35,982 nucleotides of DNA, taken from contig DHSM01000023.1 of the NCBI GenBank assembly GCA_002408465.1, positions 23,498-59,479 on the forward strand, given 5' to 3'. Each line of letters starts with the position of its first letter. Positions within the stretch are counted from its first letter, which is position 1. Under the pieces are notes generated by a model. It was given only the letters and a program-made list of their open reading frames with translations. It was not told where the DNA came from and ran no database searches. Below are positions 6,590-13,901 of this stretch, one piece after another. This DNA comes from Firmicutes bacterium UBA5286 (GTDB lineage: Bacteria > Bacillota > Proteinivoracia > UBA4975). The position numbers and the translations under genes were made by a program.

Positions 6590-8126
6590 GTGTCAAGTCA
6601 TTGTAGGTTTTTAAAGAGAACCTCTTTGTTTCTAAACTGCAGTAATACTATTTAAACCTTTCAACGCCATACGGGTTAAATTACCGTCACCGCTATAAAT
6701 GGGAACGTTGTTCAGGTTTTCCCTGCCTAAATTTCGTTTTCGACTCAGGCGCTTTAATTCTTTTTTGACTTGTTCTTTTAGTTCTACGATTACAGGTGCT
6801 GGCCGGCACATGGCCAGGTAGTGATCCTTCACGGATTCGCCGTTGGCCCGAACCGACCGTATTGATGCCATTTTCTCCGCTCCCTGTTTACTCCAGGCCA
6901 TAGGACGGCTACTCAATCTGGCGGAGAGTATATGACTGACATGGCCTTCTGCACTGCAACCTACGTGGGGATTTTGCACCCCGTTTTCTATCCCATCCCA
7001 ATTGTTCTCAATATACTTAATGGTGGCGAGGACACGTTTCTGCCTCGGCTCCGTTACCGCCAGTTCTAATGCCTCTGCTAAGTACCGCATGACATGTTGC
7101 TTATTTCTCTGTCTGATTCCCCGGTAGATTTCTTTTCTTAATGCCGGTGCGTGGGCGGTGGCAGCTACGATGGCCTTTGACAGGTGAAATTTATCTAGGA
7201 TAAATATGCTATCAGGAAAACATTCCTGGCCGGTTCGAATCCAAGATGCGCCGTCTCCGGATAAGTAGAGCTCTTGTAAACTGTCCAGGTCATAGTGGGC
7301 CTCCAGGTAGTCCCAGACTTCAAACCAGAATTCTTCAGGTTTCTTTTGGACGGTGGTAAAATATCTGGCATTGGTTAAATGGCGACGTGGATGCTCGGCA
7401 ACCCCTTCGTGAAAATAGACTAAACGGGCTTGGGCACTACGTCCCCCGACTTTAAGGTGGTCTTCATCGGCTTCCAGATACAGCTTGTCGACTTGGCGCT
7501 TTTCACTCGGCTCCGCTAGGGGCTTAGCTTGAAAGGCTTTCACGCAATTGCCGGCTGTTTGCTTGCTGACTTTTAAGGCGGGATTGTAGCGGCTGAGCTG
7601 GCGAGTGGCCTTTTCATAAGACATCTCGCCGCATGCCGCGGCTAACTCCGCTTTCAATTCTGAACACACCCGAGAATGGGGGGTGATCCCGGCTTTTTCG
7701 TCAACTAAATAGCAGTACTCTTTACTTTCTTTGTGTCGGTAGTAGCTCCTTGTGTAGGAAAGCAGACCAAAGGGGGTCAGGATTTCCTTGCGGTCATTAT
7801 TCCTGACAACCGTCCATTCTTGCTTTCTGGTCATGCTATCTCGCAGCTCTTGGTCGAGGGATTCTAGGCAAGCTTTGGCCAGGTCAACCCCAAATCCGTC
7901 AAGTTCTTGCTTGTGTTGAGCAAGAAAAGCCGGAAAACTGCAACCATGCCCAAGAAAATTTAAAACTTTTTCTGTAACAGAAAGGGATTTTGCCTCCGCT
8001 AAACGAATAATATCCATGAGGAACCTCTGCCTCCTTGTGGGGGTATTCATTCTAGCTGAATGTGAGGTTCCTCTTCTATTTGGAGGAAAGAAATTCCTTC
8101 AATATTTCCCTACAGTAACTTTACAC
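6590..8126 (-). mobile_element. ISLre2-family insertion sequence (about 1.54 kb)
   Basis: The element is bounded by imperfect 18-bp terminal inverted repeats. The left end GTGTCAAGTCATTGTAGG (6590-6607) and the complement of the right end, GTGTAAAGTTACTGTAGG (8109-8126), agree at 15 of 18 positions. It carries one intact transposase. The flanking bases (left TGTGGGATG, right TAACGCAAT) do not show a target duplication, which suggests later rearrangement or ends slightly misplaced. Confidence 0.8.
6632..8050 (-). CDS. ISLre2-family transposase (UPF0236)
   Basis: A 472-residue transposase, full length for the family, with no frameshift. Recognisable family stretches are the YCYLVDEKAGITPHSRVC region, the KVSKQTAGNCVKAF helix, YLEADEDHLKVGGRSAQARL, ELYLSGDGASWIRTGQECFP, FILDKFHLSKAIVAA and the C-terminal NPHVGCSAEGHVSHILSARL with SRPMAWSKQGAEKMA. 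The acidic residues in EADEDH, SGDGASW and the later E-containing segment are the likely metal ligands. It fills the insertion sequence with 25 bases before the left repeat and about 58 after the right one, so the element may still be mobile. Confidence 0.92.
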   Translation of the reverse strand: MNTPTRRQRFLMDIIRLAEAKSLSVTEKVLNFLGHGCSFPAFLAQHKQELDGFGVDLAKACLESLDQELRDSMTRKQEWTVVRNNDRKEILTPFGLLSYTRSYYRHKESKEYCYLVDEKAGITPHSRVCSELKAELAAACGEMSYEKATRQLSRYNPALKVSKQTAGNCVKAFQAKPLAEPSEKRQVDKLYLEADEDHLKVGGRSAQARLVYFHEGVAEHPRRHLTNARYFTTVQKKPEEFWFEVWDYLEAHYDLDSLQELYLSGDGASWIRTGQECFPDSIFILDKFHLSKAIVAATAHAPALRKEIYRGIRQRNKQHVMRYLAEALELAVTEPRQKRVLATIKYIENNWDGIENGVQNPHVGCSAEGHVSHILSARLSSRPMAWSKQGAEKMASIRSVRANGESVKDHYLAMCRPAPVIVELKEQVKKELKRLSRKRNLGRENLNNVPIYSGDGNLTRMALKGLNSITAV

Positions 8127-8435
8127 TAACGCAATGCCATTGGCCAAAGCGCCTTCCGACTAGGGTATGGGCGGTGAGGATATGAGCTATGGTTCCTGCT
8201 TACTTGTACCTGTCCAGGGACTGCCGGGCTTGGCGCTTAGGAAGGGCGGGACGGGAGAAGATAATTACCGTCCAAAGAAGGGGAGAGGCAAGGGGGATAG
8301 GGGAATAGTAACAGTGTGATGCCATCGTCACTGTAAAAAAAAATCTCGGATAAGCTTGATTTATCTTTACATACAGCCTTGGAATGACATAATATTGATA
8401 TTGGAAACAATAATTTACAGGCAGGAGATGAATGT
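8127..8435. other. Intergenic region between the insertion sequence and nagB
   Basis: About 310 bases without a credible gene. A GC-rich, purine-rich part (8220-8300) shows no clear structure. The right end holds the nagB promoter listed separately. Confidence 0.5.
8366..8393 (+). promoter_or_regulatory. Probable nagB promoter
   Basis: TTTACA (8366-8371) and CATAAT (8388-8393) are 16 bp apart. A start site near 8400 would give a ~35-base leader ending in AGGAG (8423-8427), 8 bases before the nagB ATG. I see no clear operator. Confidence 0.45.
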
Positions 8436-9185
8436 ATGGAAGTCATTATTGCCAAAGATTACGAATCCCTTAGCAAACAAGCAGCGATGCTCTTGGCCAG
8501 TCAGGTCATCAGCCAGCCCGGCTCCGTCTTGGCCCTGGCCACCGGTTCTACTCCCCTGGGCGCCTATAAGAATTTAGTATCGTTTTACAATGAGGGTATT
8601 GTGGATTTTAGCCGCACAACTGTCTTTAATCTGGATGAGTATTACGGGGTGGCCCCGGAAAATCCCTGCAGTTACCGCTGGTTTATGGAAGACAATCTCT
8701 TTAAACATATTAACATTCGGCGGGAAAATACCCATATTCCCAATGGGCTGGCCGGGGATACAGATGCTGAATGCCGGGAATATGAAGAAAAAATCCGCCA
8801 GGCAGGCGGAATTGATTTGCAGTTGTTGGGCATTGGCGGCAACGGTCATATCGGCTTTAATGAACCCGGCGATAGTTTTAAGTCTGTAACCCATCTGGTG
8901 GAACTGGATTCAGGGACAATTGCGGCCAACTCTCGCTTCTTTGCCTCTCGTGATCAGGTCCCCCGCCAGGCGATCAGCATGGGCATCAGGTCCATCATGG
9001 CAGCCCGCCGCATAATCCTGCTGGCCAGCGGCGCCGGCAAGGCCAAAGCTGTGTATGAAATGGTCCAGGGACCCGTCACTCCTGAACACCCAGCCTCGGT
9101 TTTACAGCTTCATCCCCAGGTTACAGTCATCGCCGATCAGGAGGCAGCTAGTCTCTTGCCCCCAATGGCTGAAGCACAGGTTTAA
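8436..9185 (+). CDS. nagB: Glucosamine-6-phosphate deaminase
   Basis: Converts glucosamine 6-phosphate to fructose 6-phosphate and ammonia, the last step of amino-sugar catabolism. The 249-residue length fits the short Bacillus-type enzyme without the C-terminal extension of the E. coli form. Motifs: LALATGSTPLGAY (phosphate binding, residues 32-44), FNLDEYYG (catalytic Asp about 67), and LLGIGGNGHIGFNEPG, with the ring-opening His about 138 and Glu about 143. SRDQVPRQAISMGIRSIMAA and ILLASGAGKAKAV follow as expected. No nagA or transporter lies beside it. Its last four bases overlap the end of the convergent ATP-grasp gene. Confidence 0.96.
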   Translation: MEVIIAKDYESLSKQAAMLLASQVISQPGSVLALATGSTPLGAYKNLVSFYNEGIVDFSRTTVFNLDEYYGVAPENPCSYRWFMEDNLFKHINIRRENTHIPNGLAGDTDAECREYEEKIRQAGGIDLQLLGIGGNGHIGFNEPGDSFKSVTHLVELDSGTIAANSRFFASRDQVPRQAISMGIRSIMAARRIILLASGAGKAKAVYEMVQGPVTPEHPASVLQLHPQVTVIADQEAASLLPPMAEAQV

Positions 9186-10288
9186 CCGGGAAAGCGGAGG
9201 CCGAATTCCCCGAACTCCTGGCGGAGTTCAGGAGTAAGCAAGCCCCCGTTGCAGGCCTGGCACATCATCGGTCCCCAGCTGAAGTTAGCTTCTATAATCA
9301 CCGGACCGTCAAGGGTGGCGGCCACATCCCAGCCAATCGTGCGGATAAAGGGAGTCATGCGGGCAGCCTTAAAGACCAGGGCAACAATCTTGTCCCAATC
9401 AGGAATACGCTCACCCTTAAAGACTACGTCGTTGTCCGGATGGGCAGAGTGCCAGCCGCCGCTGCGAAAATCTGGGCGAATAAGGCCTTCCCCCAGGACG
9501 CCCGTGGCCGGATCAATGGCGGCGGCCAGGCCGCCGGTATGCCAGTTGTCGGTATTTTTGCCTTGGACGCCGATGCGGAGCACCGAGAGGATAATGCTCA
9601 GTTCGCCTGCTTTATTCATGAAGGTGACTAGGCGGCAGGTATTGACTGAGCTGGGATTGAACCGGGCAATGTCTGGATGGTTTACTACCCTGGCTTCCAG
9701 GAGAAATCCCTGTTCGGTAAACTGCACCGGTCTGGACATATGCTTGACCAGGCGGTCCAAGTTATATTTCTCCCCGGCCCTATCCTCAAAGATAAAGTCT
9801 TCGGGGGTTTTCTCAACAAGCTCAAGAACCAGGACTGCTACCCCCGTCTTGCCCGCCAGGGGCTTGACCACAAACTGGTCAATGCCTTTTTCATTGATCA
9901 GTCTTTGCAGGTCTTCTCTGGTGCGCAAGGGATTGCCTTCGATGTCACTGCCAAACTGGGGATGAAACATTCCGTAGAGTTTGGCCACAGGGATTTGCCG
10001 CTGGCTAAAATAGCTGTTAAACAAAAGTTTATTAGTCAGCATTGGCGCCCAGGCGCGGGAGTTAAGGGTGCGGCGCAATTTTTTTTCTGCGTCATTCACC
10101 CGGAGATAGGAACGGATATGTTTTTTGGTAACCCCCAGCTTGCCAAATTCAAAGGCGCGGTATTCCATAGGCGATAATTTGTAGAAGGTGCCCAGCCAGA
10201 GCATTTCCACAGACTGGCGGAATGGCGATTTGAATCCGGCCTGGCGGGTAGGCACTATTTTCTTAAAGACCCTGGCAATCTTGTTCAT
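9182..10288 (-). CDS. Sugar-transfer-associated ATP-grasp protein
   Basis: A 368-residue soluble protein of the ATP-grasp fold, closest to the sugar-transfer-associated subgroup (ATPgrasp_ST) often found in capsule or cell-wall polysaccharide loci. Features: an N-terminal basic helical region; TNKLLFNSYFSQRQIPVAKL, the usual lead-in; QFVVKPLAGKTGVAVLVLEL, the ATP-binding lysine strand with a glycine loop; and a C-terminal metal-binding end, IGWDVAATLDGPVIIEANF. VNTCRLVTFMNKAGELSII is also typical. The substrate is unknown. The ATG at 10286-10288 has AAGG seven bases upstream, and a good promoter lies at 10323-10352. It converges on nagB with a 4-base overlap of coding ends. Confidence 0.8.
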   Translation of the reverse strand: MNKIARVFKKIVPTRQAGFKSPFRQSVEMLWLGTFYKLSPMEYRAFEFGKLGVTKKHIRSYLRVNDAEKKLRRTLNSRAWAPMLTNKLLFNSYFSQRQIPVAKLYGMFHPQFGSDIEGNPLRTREDLQRLINEKGIDQFVVKPLAGKTGVAVLVLELVEKTPEDFIFEDRAGEKYNLDRLVKHMSRPVQFTEQGFLLEARVVNHPDIARFNPSSVNTCRLVTFMNKAGELSIILSVLRIGVQGKNTDNWHTGGLAAAIDPATGVLGEGLIRPDFRSGGWHSAHPDNDVVFKGERIPDWDKIVALVFKAARMTPFIRTIGWDVAATLDGPVIIEANFSWGPMMCQACNGGLLTPELRQEFGEFGLRFPG

Positions 10289-10322
10289 TCCATGACCTTC
10301 TTTCCTATTGCTCTTACGCCAA

Positions 10323-10352
10323 AGTATAGCAGATTGCCTAGGCGGATGCCAA
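10323..10352 (-). promoter_or_regulatory. Sigma-A promoter of the ATP-grasp gene
   Basis: On the minus strand TTGGCA (10347-10352) and TATACT (10323-10328) are separated by 18 bp, giving a leader of about 28 bases to the ATG at 10288. A strong match by eye. Confidence 0.6.
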
Positions 10353-10387
10353 TCTCTGCAATTAGGACCTCAAAAGAAAACCATTGC

Positions 10388-10581
10388 TGAAGAAACCCTC
10401 CCCAAGAAGTATTTTCATACTCAAGAGCGGGAGTTCTGATAATGGCATTGATAAAAAAAACTGCAGCCACTTGACTTGTAAGGTTATTCCCAGGTGATCT
10501 TATCAGACTGCTGCAAAACAAGGAAAAAGTTCGCAAGAACTGGAAAAAGTACTTTGCAATATCCAGGTAAAACATGTAAAA
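10388..10581 (+). repeat. 194-bp direct repeat, copy 1
   Basis: This segment is repeated in the same orientation at 11311-11504. The copies share long near-identical blocks such as AAGAAGTATTTTCATACTCA, ATAATGGCATTGATA and ATCTTATCAGACTGCTGCAA, and both end in ACATGTAAAA. They differ by scattered substitutions, so the duplication is not recent. The copies bracket the transposase remnant. Confidence 0.85.
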
Positions 10582-10623
10582 GCAATTCAAATAACTTATC
10601 TTTTGCAGTTAGCATAATAATTT

Positions 10624-10665
10624 AGGCCGCCAAGGCCTTAGTAGCAAGGGCTTGGCGGCCTTTTT
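10624..10665 (+). terminator. Strong plus-strand intrinsic terminator with no upstream plus-strand gene
   Basis: A perfect 11-bp stem (AGGCCGCCAAG 10624-10634, complement 10651-10661) is followed by TTTTT on the plus strand. The minus-strand side lacks a T-run. There is no plus-strand coding gene between nagB's end and this point, so it either ends an unannotated transcript starting near repeat copy 1 or is left over from a lost gene. Confidence 0.65.
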
Positions 10666-10684
10666 GCATTACTATTTTCTGTTG

Positions 10685-11310
10685 CTAAATTGAAGGCTTT
10701 TTGGTTGCTCCCAAATTTTTTTTTATATCTCCTAACCTAAGGTACTTGCGGCTAAGATCAACACCCAGCTCCGCAGTTATTGCTTCAGTTATTTCATCGG
10801 CATGGTCAAATACATACCAGTTTTCTTCGAGACGGTTTCCAGATGCTTTATTCAGGCTTTCCACAATTCTGGGGATACTGTATTTATTGCCAAGGCACTG
10901 GGCCAAAAGCCTGGCATCACCAGCGCCACAAAGCAAATTAGGAAATGTGCCTGTATATGGTCATGGCGGGAAACGTAAATTGGGCGGATTTCAAGGCTTC
11001 TTCAATGCGCCAGAGTCCGCGGTAGATTTCGACTATCCCTTCGTCACCCTTTTCCCATTCACTAGTAACCAGGGCATAATAGCCATCAAACTTTTCTTCT
11101 TCACGCAGCTTCTTTTCGTCAAATACCGGTTTTTGCTTTGTGGTCACTATCTCGCCCGTATCCGGATCGAAAACAAGGTTTTTCACGTATTTCGCTGCTC
11201 CGTATGAAAGAGGTCATGAGCCTTCAAAAGGGCGCATTCACGGTCAGCCTTTGCTTTACGAGCATAGTCGGCACTGTAAAATATAACCTGCTTTTCATCA
11301 ATGCGGAATG
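10685..11310 (-). pseudogene. IS1634-family transposase remnant
   Basis: Pieces of the C-terminal half of an IS1634-type DDE transposase lie on the minus strand. From the upstream side: DEKQVIFYSADYARKAKADR (about 11240-11306), a break, then KNLVFDPDTGEIVTTK and EEEKFDGYYALVTSEW with the terminal-glutamate region YRGLWRIEEALKSAQFTFPA (10938-11186). A deletion follows, then LLAQCLGNKYSIPRIVESLN and GVDLSRKYLRLGDIKKNLG ending at 10685. The part between FTFPA and LLAQCL, which normally contains the RPVYV and HIQAHFL segments, is missing, as is the whole N-terminal half. It is inactive. Confidence 0.8.
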
Positions 11311-11504
11311 TGGAAGAAATCCTCCCAAAGAAGTATTTTCATACTCAAGAGAGGGAGTTCCGATAATGGCATTGATAGAAAAAACTGCAGCAACTTGATT
11401 TGTATGGTTATTCCCAGGCAATCTTATCAGACTGCTGCAAAACAAGGATAAAGTCCACAATAACTGGAAAAAGTTCTTGTATAATACAAATATAACATGT
11501 AAAA
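11311..11504 (+). repeat. 194-bp direct repeat, copy 2
   Basis: Second copy of the sequence at 10388-10581, same orientation, starting immediately beyond the recognisable transposase fragment. It contains a TATAAT-like hexamer (11480-11485) not conserved in copy 1, and it sits just upstream of the truncated SPASM gene. Confidence 0.85.
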
Positions 11505-11538
11505 TTAATACAATAATAACCTGGAACTGGTTTGATAA

Positions 11539-11766
11539 GAAATTACCGGCGCTCTAGCCGATATCCCTAGTTTTTTTAATGGAGGTGTTAAAGATATGGT
11601 TGGATTAGATGCCTGGCAGGATTGTAAGGAATGTGAATATGTGCCCCTTTGTGCAGGCGGCTGCTTATTCCTGAACCGCAACGCCTCAGGGAATTACAAG
11701 AAGAAAGAATGTCAGAAGCATCTGTTTGGAACCTTGGTTATGGACACTTATTTCTACATTGGATAG
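11539..11766 (+). pseudogene. C-terminal SPASM stub of a radical SAM peptide-modifying enzyme
   Basis: The frame is open from 11539 to TAG 11764-11766. It reads GALADIPSFFNGGVKDMVGL, then DAWQDCKECEYVPLCAGGCL and ends in KKECQKHLFGTL. CKEC-EYVPL-CAGGC plus a later Cys is the SPASM auxiliary iron-sulphur cluster signature (CX2C-X5-CX3C, then C), found at the end of radical SAM enzymes that modify ribosomal peptides. The CX3CX2C radical SAM domain, normally ~300 residues upstream, is absent; IS1634 debris and a 194-bp repeat stand there instead. A GGAGG and ATG at 11596 could still give a 56-residue peptide, probably by chance. It lies directly before an ABC exporter. Confidence 0.75.
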
Positions 11767-11818
11767 GGCTGAAATCAGAGCACAGCTTTCTGCGCAAAAT
11801 ATGGAAGGATGAATTAGT

Positions 11819-12796
11819 ATGAGTGTTGCGTTAAGGGTAAATGATCTGTACAAGGTGTACAACAATGGTAAAAAAAATGTAACAGCATTGAATAACATTT
11901 CTTTTGAGATTCCCCAGAAAAGCATATGTGGATTGCTTGGCAGCAACGGAGCAGGAAAAACTACATTAATCAAATGTACAGTAGGGTTGTTAGAGCCAAC
12001 GGGGGGGAATATCTTCGTAGGAGAAACGGACATAACCCAAAATGCTACTGAACGGCTTAAGCATGTTTCTGCAGTGTTGGAAGGCGGCCGAAACCTGTTC
12101 TGGTACATGACTGTTAAAGAAAATATGCGGTACTTTTCATTATTACGTGGACAAAATGCAGGGGATAACAAGACATACAATCGGGATATATTGGAGTATT
12201 TGGGGATTGGAGACATTTATAATCGACGCGTTCAGTTCCTTTCCTTCGGTATGCGCCAGCGGGCTTCTATTGCAGTAGCTTTAGCCTGCCGCTCAGACGT
12301 TATATTTATGGACGAACCAACAACCGGTCTGGATATCAGTTATCAGGAGGAACTGGCTCAATTAATCCTCAAATTAAGAGATGTTTACGACTGTACCGTT
12401 ATTTTGAGTTCCCATGACATGCATTTTGTCAATGGTGTATGCAGTGATTGTGTTCTAATCAATAAAGGAGAGTTAGTACATAGCGGGAAAATAAATGAAT
12501 TTAAAAATGCATTTGAGATTGATAATTACATAATTTCCTGCCGTGAGCCCTTGGCCGATAAACAGCTATTCTTTTTGGAAAATCACATAATCATTCGCCA
12601 GTATGATGATGAAAAACAAAACCTCGAGGTGCTTTGGAATCACACTGATAATCTTTATAAGCTGGCTTCTATTCTACATGAATGCGGGATTGATGTTTCT
12701 AGAGTAGATAAGATGAGCGGACTGGCGTCGGCGGTCTCCAGTATAACTAAAAGGCAGGTGGAAAAGGGTGAAACTGATCCTAGCGTGTCTGTATAA
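11819..12796 (+). CDS. ABC-2 exporter ATP-binding protein
   Basis: A 325-residue ATPase of the DrrA/CcmA type that powers the permease encoded next to it. Walker A is GSNGAGKTT (residues 41-49); the signature is LSFGMRQR in place of LSGGQ; Walker B is VIFMDEPTTGLD; the H-loop is SSHDM. A ~100-residue C-terminal extension after KGELVHSG is typical of exporters whose ATPase is not fused to the membrane part. GGAAGGA precedes the ATG. It starts 52 bases after the SPASM stub, so it was probably the export partner of a modified peptide. It overlaps the permease gene by 29 bases. Base composition is more AT-rich than nearby argS, which fits transfer. Confidence 0.9.
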   Translation: MSVALRVNDLYKVYNNGKKNVTALNNISFEIPQKSICGLLGSNGAGKTTLIKCTVGLLEPTGGNIFVGETDITQNATERLKHVSAVLEGGRNLFWYMTVKENMRYFSLLRGQNAGDNKTYNRDILEYLGIGDIYNRRVQFLSFGMRQRASIAVALACRSDVIFMDEPTTGLDISYQEELAQLILKLRDVYDCTVILSSHDMHFVNGVCSDCVLINKGELVHSGKINEFKNAFEIDNYIISCREPLADKQLFFLENHIIIRQYDDEKQNLEVLWNHTDNLYKLASILHECGIDVSRVDKMSGLASAVSSITKRQVEKGETDPSVSV

Positions 12797-13532
12797 AGAG
12801 CTGATCTATAAGAAGCGCTACCTTGTAAATACAGTAATTACCATGATCCTGTTCTGCGTAATTTTTATTATCTTGATTGGAGGTTATTCGGCAATATCCG
12901 GTTCTCCCTTTCAATTCGGTGAGTCCGCCGCCGGACTGGTAGTGTCATACTATGCTTGGACGATGATGTTGTCTGTATACACTTCTACGGGGTACATCGT
13001 GTATCAAAACAAACAACATGGAACTCTAGAGAATATCATCAGCAACACCAGGCACTTTACCCTATTACTGATTTGCGAGAGCATCGTCAGTAGCGCCATC
13101 TACTTTGTGTTCTCATGGCTTATTATTGGCGCCCTCACGTTGATTTACGGCATTAAGCTTCACTTCATGGTTTTCAGTGTCTTTACGATTCTTATGACAG
13201 GGTTGCTGTCGGTTTTGGGCCTGAGCCTTATTGTGGCCGGTGCTGCCATGCTGTTCCGGAGGATGGATGGTATTATGAGTATTTTGCAATTCGCCTTATT
13301 GGGCGGTCTATTTCTTCCGGAGTCTGCGGTAACCTATTTAGGTATTCCGTTCTATAGCGCTAATAAGATGTTAATGTCCATATTTATCGATGGTACATCA
13401 TTACTGCATTTAGATCTTGATAACTGCATCATGTTAGTATGCAATAGCTTAGTCTTTTTGGCAGCAGGCATCCTGATTTTTCAACTTTGCCTGAAAGGCG
13501 CGAAGAGAAGAGGAACTTTGTCATTCTATTGA
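12768..13532 (+). CDS. ABC-2 type permease
   Basis: A 254-residue integral membrane protein with about six helices, the partner of the preceding ATPase. It starts at GTG 12768 (MKLILACLYKELIYKKRYLV), inside the end of the ATPase gene, with AAAGG immediately upstream. Helices are visible around residues 20-42, 60-78, 103-126, 133-160, 168-185 and 225-243. The NKQHGTLENIISNT stretch after helix 2 is the usual cytosolic loop of ABC-2 permeases (compare EREKGTLE). It is complete with no frameshift. A strong terminator follows at 13589-13629. The substrate is unknown; a ribosomally made modified peptide is suggested by the upstream SPASM stub. Confidence 0.85.
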   Translation: MKLILACLYKELIYKKRYLVNTVITMILFCVIFIILIGGYSAISGSPFQFGESAAGLVVSYYAWTMMLSVYTSTGYIVYQNKQHGTLENIISNTRHFTLLLICESIVSSAIYFVFSWLIIGALTLIYGIKLHFMVFSVFTILMTGLLSVLGLSLIVAGAAMLFRRMDGIMSILQFALLGGLFLPESAVTYLGIPFYSANKMLMSIFIDGTSLLHLDLDNCIMLVCNSLVFLAAGILIFQLCLKGAKRRGTLSFY

Positions 13533-13588
13533 TGGAGGTCCCAGGGGTGCTGGCAACAACCAGGTTGGTGGCTAGGTTTGCGTACAAT

Positions 13589-13629
13589 AGACTGCTTAAT
13601 TATGGTCTGTGACCAGGCAGTCTTTTTTT
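13589..13629 (+). terminator. Intrinsic terminator of the ABC-2 exporter operon
   Basis: Outer stem AGACTGC (13589-13595) pairs with GCAGTCT (13617-13623); an inner stem TGGTC/GACCA (13604-13608, 13611-13615) extends the structure; seven T residues follow. Confidence 0.85.
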
Positions 13630-13645
13630 GTGCGGCTTGCAAATT

Positions 13646-13654
13646 TGGTATAAT
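13646..13654 (+). promoter_or_regulatory. Extended -10 promoter in the argS leader
   Basis: TGGTATAAT is an extended -10 element (TGnTATAAT). The -35 region overlaps the T-run of the preceding terminator. It would give argS a leader of about 240 bases. Confidence 0.4.
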
Positions 13655-13842
13655 ATGTTGGGATTATCTCAAATAGAGGTGGGAGGTTATATATTTCCAG
13701 GGGAGCAATAGAGAAACTGGTGAAAGGCTGGATCACCTTATCCAAGCGAGGCAACGCTTGCCGCTTATAATTAAGATGCTTGGGTAAATCACATAAGACT
13801 GACATTTGCATGCCCCTTATGGCACTAAATTTACAAGACAAG

Positions 13843-13871
13843 TTGTCCTTATCCGTTGGTTTGGCTATAAT
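13843..13871 (+). promoter_or_regulatory. Proximal argS promoter
   Basis: TTGTCC (13843-13848) and TATAAT (13866-13871) are exactly 17 bp apart, placing a start site near 13878 and a leader of ~24 bases before the ATG at 13902. Confidence 0.6.
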
Positions 13872-13901
13872 ATGAAGTAAACTACACTGGAAGTGATTGA
13901 G

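Larger units (their letters stand above)
13533..13901. other. argS upstream region with terminator and two promoters
   Basis: About 370 bases without a gene. It holds the exporter terminator (13589-13629), an extended -10 promoter (13646-13654) and a second promoter close to argS (13843-13871). I looked for a T-box leader, which often controls aminoacyl-tRNA synthetase genes, and found no T-box antiterminator motif. Confidence 0.5.

Noticed and set aside
10285..10590. 101-residue minus-strand frame touching the ATP-grasp start (and a similar frame at 11224-11460)
   Set aside because: It crosses the ATP-grasp promoter and repeat copy 1. The two repeat copies differ mostly at amino-acid-changing positions in this frame, so coding selection is unlikely.
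13630..13890. T-box riboswitch before argS
   Set aside because: No T-box antiterminator sequence or terminator/antiterminator pair is visible, and a good promoter lies only ~30 bases before the start.
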